Positions 1 to 7,279 of a stretch of DNA of 7,279 bases are shown here, one piece after another; the stretch's first letter is position 1, and every line of letters begins with the position of its first letter. Made by a program: the position numbers and the translations under genes. Source of the DNA: DATDMG01 sp036518955 (GTDB lineage: Bacteria; Actinomycetota; Actinomycetes; Actinomycetales; Kineosporiaceae); NCBI GenBank assembly GCA_036518955.1, contig DATDMG010000423.1, forward strand, positions 1 to 7,279, in the 5' to 3' direction. A model generated the notes under the pieces. The model worked only from the letters and a program-made list of their open reading frames with translations, was not told the origin of the DNA and did not search any database.

Positions 1-3698
<3,698 letters not shown>

Positions 3699-3705
3699 CG
3701 GGGAT

Positions 3706-3715
3706 CTCCTCTCCC
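3706..3715 (-). promoter_or_regulatory. Strong ribosome binding site of the KS-AT-DH gene
   Basis: The minus strand reads GGGAGAGGAG. Its AGGAG core ends 7 nt before the ATG at 3698, which is near-ideal spacing. This fixes the start of the large synthase and means it can be translated without coupling to the upstream KS gene. Confidence 0.8.
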
Positions 3716-3721
3716 GTCGTG

Positions 3722-3737
3722 CCTGCCCTCGGGCAGG
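3722..3737 (-). other. Small hairpin between the KS and KS-AT-DH genes
   Basis: On the transcript CCUGCC and GGCAGG pair perfectly around a CGAG loop (the palindrome is 7 + 7 with two central bases). The hairpin starts 8 nt after the stop of the KS gene and ends just before the next gene's ribosome binding site. No U-run follows, so it does not look like an intrinsic terminator. It might protect or process the transcript, or tune read-through. Its role is inference only. Confidence 0.5.
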
Positions 3738-3745
3738 TCAAGGAC

Positions 3746-5452
3746 TCAGCCGCGCCGGCCAGCAGGGGTGCGGTACTCCACGTGCTCCCAGGGGTAGGGC
3801 GGCAGGTCGGCGACGCGCCGCGGCCCGCCTTCCGCCTGGCCGGCCTCCGTCGGCACGGGGTGGACGTCGCGGTGCGGGATCCCGTCGACGATCGCTTGCA
3901 GGGCGGCCTCGACCCTCGCCCGGTCGCCCGAGCCGATCCGCACGGTGTGGGCGAGCCGGGCCCTGCCGTGCAGCAACGTCTCGGCGACGTGCTCCAGGGG
4001 GACGTCCCGGCCCGAGAGGGTCTCCAGGACGTTCCGGGCGACGCGCCGCAGCGCCTGCTCGCTCCCCGCCGACAGCACGAGACCGTCCACCGTCCCGGCG
4101 GGCGCGGTGGCCTCACCGCCGTGGCCGGGGCCGAGCACGACGCACGCGTTCGTCCCGCTCATGCCGAACGAGCTCACCATCGCGCGGTCCCCGGCGTCCG
4201 CGGGCCAGCCGGTGCCCGCCCGCGGGACGATCAGGCCGCCTCCCGCCGGGAGGCGGGGATTGAGGATCTCCAGATTGGCCTGCGGGGGGATCCAGCGGTG
4301 CCGCAGGCAGGCGACGGCGCAGGCGAGCCCGAACAGGCCCGCCGCGGCCTCGGTGTGCCCGACGTTGGCCTTGACCGAGGTGACGTGGACGGCGCGCCCC
4401 GCCATCGCCTCGGCCAGCGCCTCGGCCTCGATCGGGTCGCCCAGCAGCGTCCCGGTCCCGTGCGCCTGGACATATCCGACGTCGGCGGCCGACAGCCCGG
4501 CCCGGGCCAGGGTCTGCGCGACCAATCGGGTCTGCGCGCCGGGGTTCGGCGCGGTGAACCCTGCCGAGCGCCCGTCCTGGTTGAGGCCGCTCGCCTCGAT
4601 CACGGCGAGCACCCGGTCACCGTCGCGTCGCGCGTCGTCCACGCGCTTGAGCACCAGGGCGACGCAGCCCTCACCGCGGACGAAACCGTCGGCGTGGGCG
4701 TCGAAGGGGCGGCAGCGGCCGGTCGGGGAGAGCGCACCCGTGCGGACGAGTTCGATCGTCGACTGACCCGTGAGGATGAGGTTGACGCCGACCGCGACGG
4801 CGAGGTCGCAGTCGCCCGCTTCCAGGGCGCGGGCGGCGAGATGGGTGGCGCTCAGGGCGGACGAGCACGCCGTGTCGACCGCCATCGCCGGGCCCTCCAG
4901 CCCCAGCGTGTAGGCCACCCGGCCGGCGGCGAAGGCGTGGCCGTTCCCCGGTGTCCAGTAGCTCGTCATCGGGCCGTCGGCGCGCCAGCGGTGGTCCTGT
5001 CCCGTCGTCCCGACGTAGACCCCGGTGCGCGCGCCGGCCTGCCCCGGCGGTATCGCCGCATGCTCGAAGGCCTCCCAGACGACCTCGAGCGTGAGGCGGT
5101 GCTGGGGGTCCATCGCGGTGGCCTCGCGTCGGGAGATCCCGAAGAACGGGGCGTCGAATCCGAAGGGTGTGGCGAGCCAACCCGCCCGGTTCGACATCTG
5201 GTCGAGCAGGTCGAGCCGGTCCATCCCGTCCCGCCGGTGTTCCGGCAGCGGGCCGGTGACGTCCGCGCCCTTCTGGACGACGTCCCAGAGGGCGTCCAGG
5301 CCCTGGATGTCGCCGGGCCCCCGCAGGCCGATGCCGACGATCGCGACCTTGCGCCGGGACCGCTCGGTCTCCAGCTGGGTCCGCAAGGAGGAGATGGTCT
5401 CCATGGCCCGGCGCAGCGGCCCGTGCTCCGTCGTGGGCGTCACATTCGCCAT
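3746..5452 (-). CDS. Discrete AT-less type I ketosynthase with docking segment
   Basis: This 568-residue protein would catalyse Claisen condensation or transfer of a polyketide chain. Residues 12-34 (GPLRRAMETISSL and on) are a charged amphipathic helix. It resembles the N-terminal coiled-coil docking domains that let a KS accept a chain from the carrier protein of an upstream synthase. The KS spans about 35-442, with Cys196 in DTACSSAL, His331 in QAHGTGT and His366 in NVGHTEAAAG, so the triad is complete. Residues 457-525 match the usual KS-AT linker (GLVLSAGSEQALRR, then AETLLHGRARLAHT). The chain then jumps to a post-AT-like motif, LPPYPWEHVEY (550-560), and stops 8 residues later. There is no AT and no ACP. 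KS plus flanking subdomain is the layout of trans-AT KS units; an AT lost from a cis-AT module is the alternative. ATG 5452 is the longest start. The GTG at 5443 has a better placed Shine-Dalgarno and may be the real one (565 residues). The gene lies between the PPTase and the KS-AT-DH synthase. Confidence 0.94.
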   Translation of the reverse strand: MANVTPTTEHGPLRRAMETISSLRTQLETERSRRKVAIVGIGLRGPGDIQGLDALWDVVQKGADVTGPLPEHRRDGMDRLDLLDQMSNRAGWLATPFGFDAPFFGISRREATAMDPQHRLTLEVVWEAFEHAAIPPGQAGARTGVYVGTTGQDHRWRADGPMTSYWTPGNGHAFAAGRVAYTLGLEGPAMAVDTACSSALSATHLAARALEAGDCDLAVAVGVNLILTGQSTIELVRTGALSPTGRCRPFDAHADGFVRGEGCVALVLKRVDDARRDGDRVLAVIEASGLNQDGRSAGFTAPNPGAQTRLVAQTLARAGLSAADVGYVQAHGTGTLLGDPIEAEALAEAMAGRAVHVTSVKANVGHTEAAAGLFGLACAVACLRHRWIPPQANLEILNPRLPAGGGLIVPRAGTGWPADAGDRAMVSSFGMSGTNACVVLGPGHGGEATAPAGTVDGLVLSAGSEQALRRVARNVLETLSGRDVPLEHVAETLLHGRARLAHTVRIGSGDRARVEAALQAIVDGIPHRDVHPVPTEAGQAEGGPRRVADLPPYPWEHVEYRTPAGRRG

Positions 5453-5456
5453 CCTG
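5452..5456 (-). promoter_or_regulatory. Shine-Dalgarno that may decide the KS start
   Basis: The only purine-rich stretch before the KS gene is CAGGA on the minus strand. It touches or overlaps the ATG at 5452, which is too close to serve it. It lies 8 nt before the in-frame GTG at 5443-5441 (codon 4), which is normal spacing. This argues for initiation at the GTG, shortening the protein by three residues before the docking helix. Confidence 0.4.
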
Positions 5457-5515
5457 ATCGTGAGTGGATTGATGCCGGGATGCCATCGGCCGCACCGGCT
5501 GGAGGAATTCGCCTC

Positions 5516-5544
5516 ACCGTAGGTAAGCGGGGTGACCGTGTCCT
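5516..5544 (-). promoter_or_regulatory. Candidate sigma70-type promoter for the KS and PKS genes
   Basis: On the minus strand AGGACA (5544-5539; four of six match TTGACA) is followed after exactly 17 nt by TACGGT (5521-5516; fits TANNNT). Transcription would start near 5509 and leave a leader of about 57 nt before the KS start. Such hexamers arise by chance fairly often. The support here is the 17-nt spacing, the position in the largest gap of the window, and the overlap with the 11-bp repeats. Confidence 0.33.
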
Positions 5545-5560
5545 GACGGGCGGCTGACGG
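5532..5560 (-). repeat. Three heptamers at 11-bp spacing upstream of the KS gene
   Basis: The minus strand reads CCGTCAG (5560-5554), CCGTCAG (5549-5543) and CGGTCAC (5538-5532). The first two are identical and the third matches at five of seven bases. Each starts exactly 11 bp after the last, so all lie on one face of the helix. Heptamers with 4-bp spacers are how SARP-family activators bind, and PhoP boxes in Streptomyces are also 11-nt direct repeat units with a TCA-containing core (GTTCACC). The second heptamer overlaps the candidate -35 by two bases and the third lies in the spacer. The repeat is seen directly; the binding protein is inferred. Confidence 0.4.
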
Positions 5561-5563
5561 ATC

Positions 5564-6253
5564 TCACGGCGGGGCCGGGTGCTCGGCCAGTTCCACGGCG
5601 CGGGTACCCACCACGGCGACTGCCGCGACGTAGCCGGGGCCGGGGCCGGCCGGCGTCAGCAGAGCGGTCGGCCGATCGCCCAGGCGCCCCGCGAACCGCA
5701 CGGCCGGGGGCTCATCAGGGCCGGACACCGCGAACGAGCGCAGCGGGACGGCCAAGCCGCGGCCGTCCGCCTTGAGCAAGGCCTCCTTGCGTGCCCAGAG
5801 GACGGTGAACCGGCGATCCCGATCCTCGGTGGGCCCGGTGTCGACGTCGGCATGCTCGTGGGGAGTCAGTACCCGGACGGCCAGCCGCGAGAAGATGCCG
5901 TGCCGGACCTCCTGGACGTCCAGGCCCGGCTCGGCCCCCGGACCGGGCGTGACGGCCAGGCCCACCCAGTGTCCGGAGTGCGAGAGCGAGAACCGGACGG
6001 CAGCACCGGGAACGTAGGGCTTGCCGTGCGGACGGCCGCAGTGGCGGCAGTCGCGGGCGATCGGCACCTCCTGCGGGGCCAGCCCCAGGAGCGTGCCGAG
6101 CGTCTGGCGGACGAGCACCCGTCCGGTGACGAAGCGGTGCCGGTCCGCACTGGCGACGAATCCGTCGTAGCGTCGGCGCTCCGCGTCGTCCAGCAGAGCG
6201 CGATCGTCGGCCCGGTCACGTGCCCTGGCCCAGCGGACGAGGCAGCGCGTCAC
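5564..6253 (-). CDS. Sfp-type 4'-phosphopantetheinyl transferase
   Basis: The enzyme moves phosphopantetheine from CoA to the conserved serine of carrier proteins, turning apo-ACP into holo-ACP for the neighbouring synthases. It has 229 residues, normal for the Sfp type. Motifs seen: CRHCGRPHGKP (69-79), common in actinobacterial members; FSLSHSG (88-94) with His92 in the CoA-binding motif; GLDVQ (110-114) with the metal-binding Asp112; WARKEALLK (153-161) with Glu157 and Lys161. Position 114 is Gln where Sfp itself has Glu (GIDIE), a change also found in other functional members, so activity is still likely. The GTG start is the only one after the in-frame TAG of the dehydrogenase, 24 nt upstream. 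No good Shine-Dalgarno precedes it, so coupling to the upstream gene is plausible. It is cytoplasmic, with no signal peptide or membrane segment. Its place in the cluster suggests a dedicated, not housekeeping, role. Confidence 0.93.
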   Translation of the reverse strand: MTRCLVRWARARDRADDRALLDDAERRRYDGFVASADRHRFVTGRVLVRQTLGTLLGLAPQEVPIARDCRHCGRPHGKPYVPGAAVRFSLSHSGHWVGLAVTPGPGAEPGLDVQEVRHGIFSRLAVRVLTPHEHADVDTGPTEDRDRRFTVLWARKEALLKADGRGLAVPLRSFAVSGPDEPPAVRFAGRLGDRPTALLTPAGPGPGYVAAVAVVGTRAVELAEHPAPP

Positions 6254-6277
6254 CTGGGCGGTGCTGGTCGTGACTGC

Positions 6278-7279
6278 CTACCCGGTCGCCGGCGGTCGGT
6301 GATCGGCCAGCAGGGTGGGGAACAGCGTGAGTCGTTGGATGTTGCCCGCTCCCTCCATGAACTCGACCCCGCGGGCGTCGCGGGCCAGCTTGTCCAGCAG
6401 CGGGTGCTCCAGCCGCGCCGCCGGCCCGAGGAGCTGCGCGGCCTCGATGGTCACCTGCTCGGCGAGTCGGCACGCGCTGAGCTTGGCGGCGGAGGGCAGC
6501 TGGCCGCGCTCGCCGGCGTCCGAGGCCATCGCCGCGCGGTGCACCAGTGCGCGGGTCGACCGGATCCGAGCGCCCAGCTCGGCCAACCGGTCACGGGCCT
6601 GCGTCGAGGACGGGTGCCGGTCCGCGACGTACTCGTGCGCCGCCCGGGCGATGCCCACGGCGACCGCGGCGACGGCACCGCGGAACCGGTGAAAGACCTC
6701 ACGACAGGCGGAGATCCCTCGGCGACCGGCGGGCAGGTGGCGTCCGAGCAGGGCGTCCGGGTCGAGGTGGACGTCGTCCAGGACGACGTGGCTCAGCCGC
6801 GCCGCGCGCAGGCCAAGGGTGTCGATGGGCTCGGCCCGGAATCCCGGGGTGGCGGTCTCGACCAGGACGGCGACCATCGCGAGCGGTCCCGGCCCGGTGC
6901 GCCCGAAGACCACTCCGAGGTCGGCGTGGGCGGCGTTGCCGATCCACCGCTTCTGTCCGTTCACCACCAGACTGTCGGGCTGCTTCTGCACGGTGGTGGT
7001 GATACCGGTCGCGTTCGAGCCGTGCTCGGGCTCGGACAGAGCGAAGAAGGTCCAGGTGGGGGCACTGAGCAGGCGTTCGTAGTAACGCTGCTGCTGATCG
7101 CGGTCCGCGATCTGCAGGATCAGCTGCCCCGACAGGGACGCCCCGGGCGACGCCAGCAGCATCCCGGCGTCCCCGCATGCGAGCTCCTCCAGGACCAGGG
7201 CGCGCTCCAGCGCCGTCAGCCTCCCGAAACGGTGCGAGCCGAGCTGGAGCTGCTGGCCGCCGAACTCGGCCGGGATGTC
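6278..7279 (-). CDS. Acyl-CoA/acyl-ACP dehydrogenase, N-terminus beyond window
   Basis: This is a FAD-dependent enzyme that introduces an alpha,beta double bond into an acyl thioester. The frame is open to the edge (first codon GAC 7279-7277), giving 333 visible residues. Usual length is about 380, so roughly the first 50 are missing. The ATG at 7162 is internal: IPAEFGGQQL and LVLEELACGDAG upstream of it are standard family sequence. Seen in visible numbering: FALSEPEHGSN (79-89), the flavin and substrate-binding loop; KRWIGNA (110-116); and EGAGNIQRL starting at Glu309, the catalytic base position of medium-chain acyl-CoA dehydrogenases (YEGTSQIQR there). The residue is kept, so the enzyme should be active. 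In polyketide clusters such enzymes make unsaturated starters or extender units (for example the FkbI step to methoxymalonyl-ACP) or desaturate a carrier-bound chain. Which applies cannot be told, since no hydroxyacyl dehydrogenase, O-methyltransferase or free ACP is visible. It ends 24 nt before the PPTase and is probably cotranscribed with it. Confidence 0.92.
   Translation of the reverse strand, partial: DIPAEFGGQQLQLGSHRFGRLTALERALVLEELACGDAGMLLASPGASLSGQLILQIADRDQQQRYYERLLSAPTWTFFALSEPEHGSNATGITTTVQKQPDSLVVNGQKRWIGNAAHADLGVVFGRTGPGPLAMVAVLVETATPGFRAEPIDTLGLRAARLSHVVLDDVHLDPDALLGRHLPAGRRGISACREVFHRFRGAVAAVAVGIARAAHEYVADRHPSSTQARDRLAELGARIRSTRALVHRAAMASDAGERGQLPSAAKLSACRLAEQVTIEAAQLLGPAARLEHPLLDKLARDARGVEFMEGAGNIQRLTLFPTLLADHRPPATG

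Noticed and set aside
5471..5484. Tandem GATGCC copies 8 bp apart in the KS leader.
   Set aside because: Two six-base copies are within chance in GC-rich DNA and match no known operator.
5514..5535. TCACC and GGTGA inverted repeat around the candidate -10.
   Set aside because: Five-base arms with a 12-base gap are too weak to call an operator or a hairpin.
6278..7162. Reading the dehydrogenase as complete from the ATG at 7162.
   Set aside because: The frame stays open to the window edge and codes conserved N-terminal family sequence upstream of that ATG, so the gene is only cut by the window.

Overview
The window is strongly GC-rich, and its codons end almost always in G or C. The proteins are typical of an actinomycete secondary-metabolite locus (Streptomyces, Amycolatopsis, Pseudonocardia or a relative; the genus cannot be told from here). 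All four genes lie on the minus strand and are read from right to left. No TTA codon was seen in any of them, so direct bldA control of these genes is not suggested.

In order of transcription the window holds: (1) an acyl-CoA or acyl-ACP dehydrogenase (7279-6278) whose N-terminus lies outside the window; (2) after 24 nt, an Sfp-type 4'-phosphopantetheinyl transferase (6253-5564, GTG start), the enzyme class that activates carrier proteins; (3) after a 111-nt gap with a candidate promoter and three heptamers repeated every 11 bp, a stand-alone ketosynthase (5452-3746) with an N-terminal coiled-coil docking segment and a C-terminal flanking subdomain, but no acyltransferase and no carrier protein; (4) after 47 nt with a small hairpin and a strong ribosome binding site, a modular type I polyketide synthase (3698-1). 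The last reads KS, methylmalonyl-type AT, DH and then leaves the window without a stop.

This is the middle of a type I polyketide cluster. The phosphopantetheinyl transferase would load the carrier proteins and the KS-AT-DH protein would add a methylmalonyl-derived unit. The dehydrogenase probably supplies or desaturates an acyl building block, though its substrate is not visible. The least ordinary element is the discrete AT-less KS. It has all three catalytic residues and a docking helix, and it sits next to a conventional cis-AT module that has no docking helix. This suggests a split or chain-transfer step in the assembly line. The product cannot be named from this window.

No RNA gene, CRISPR array, insertion sequence or attachment site was seen. 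No gap between genes exceeds about 110 nt.
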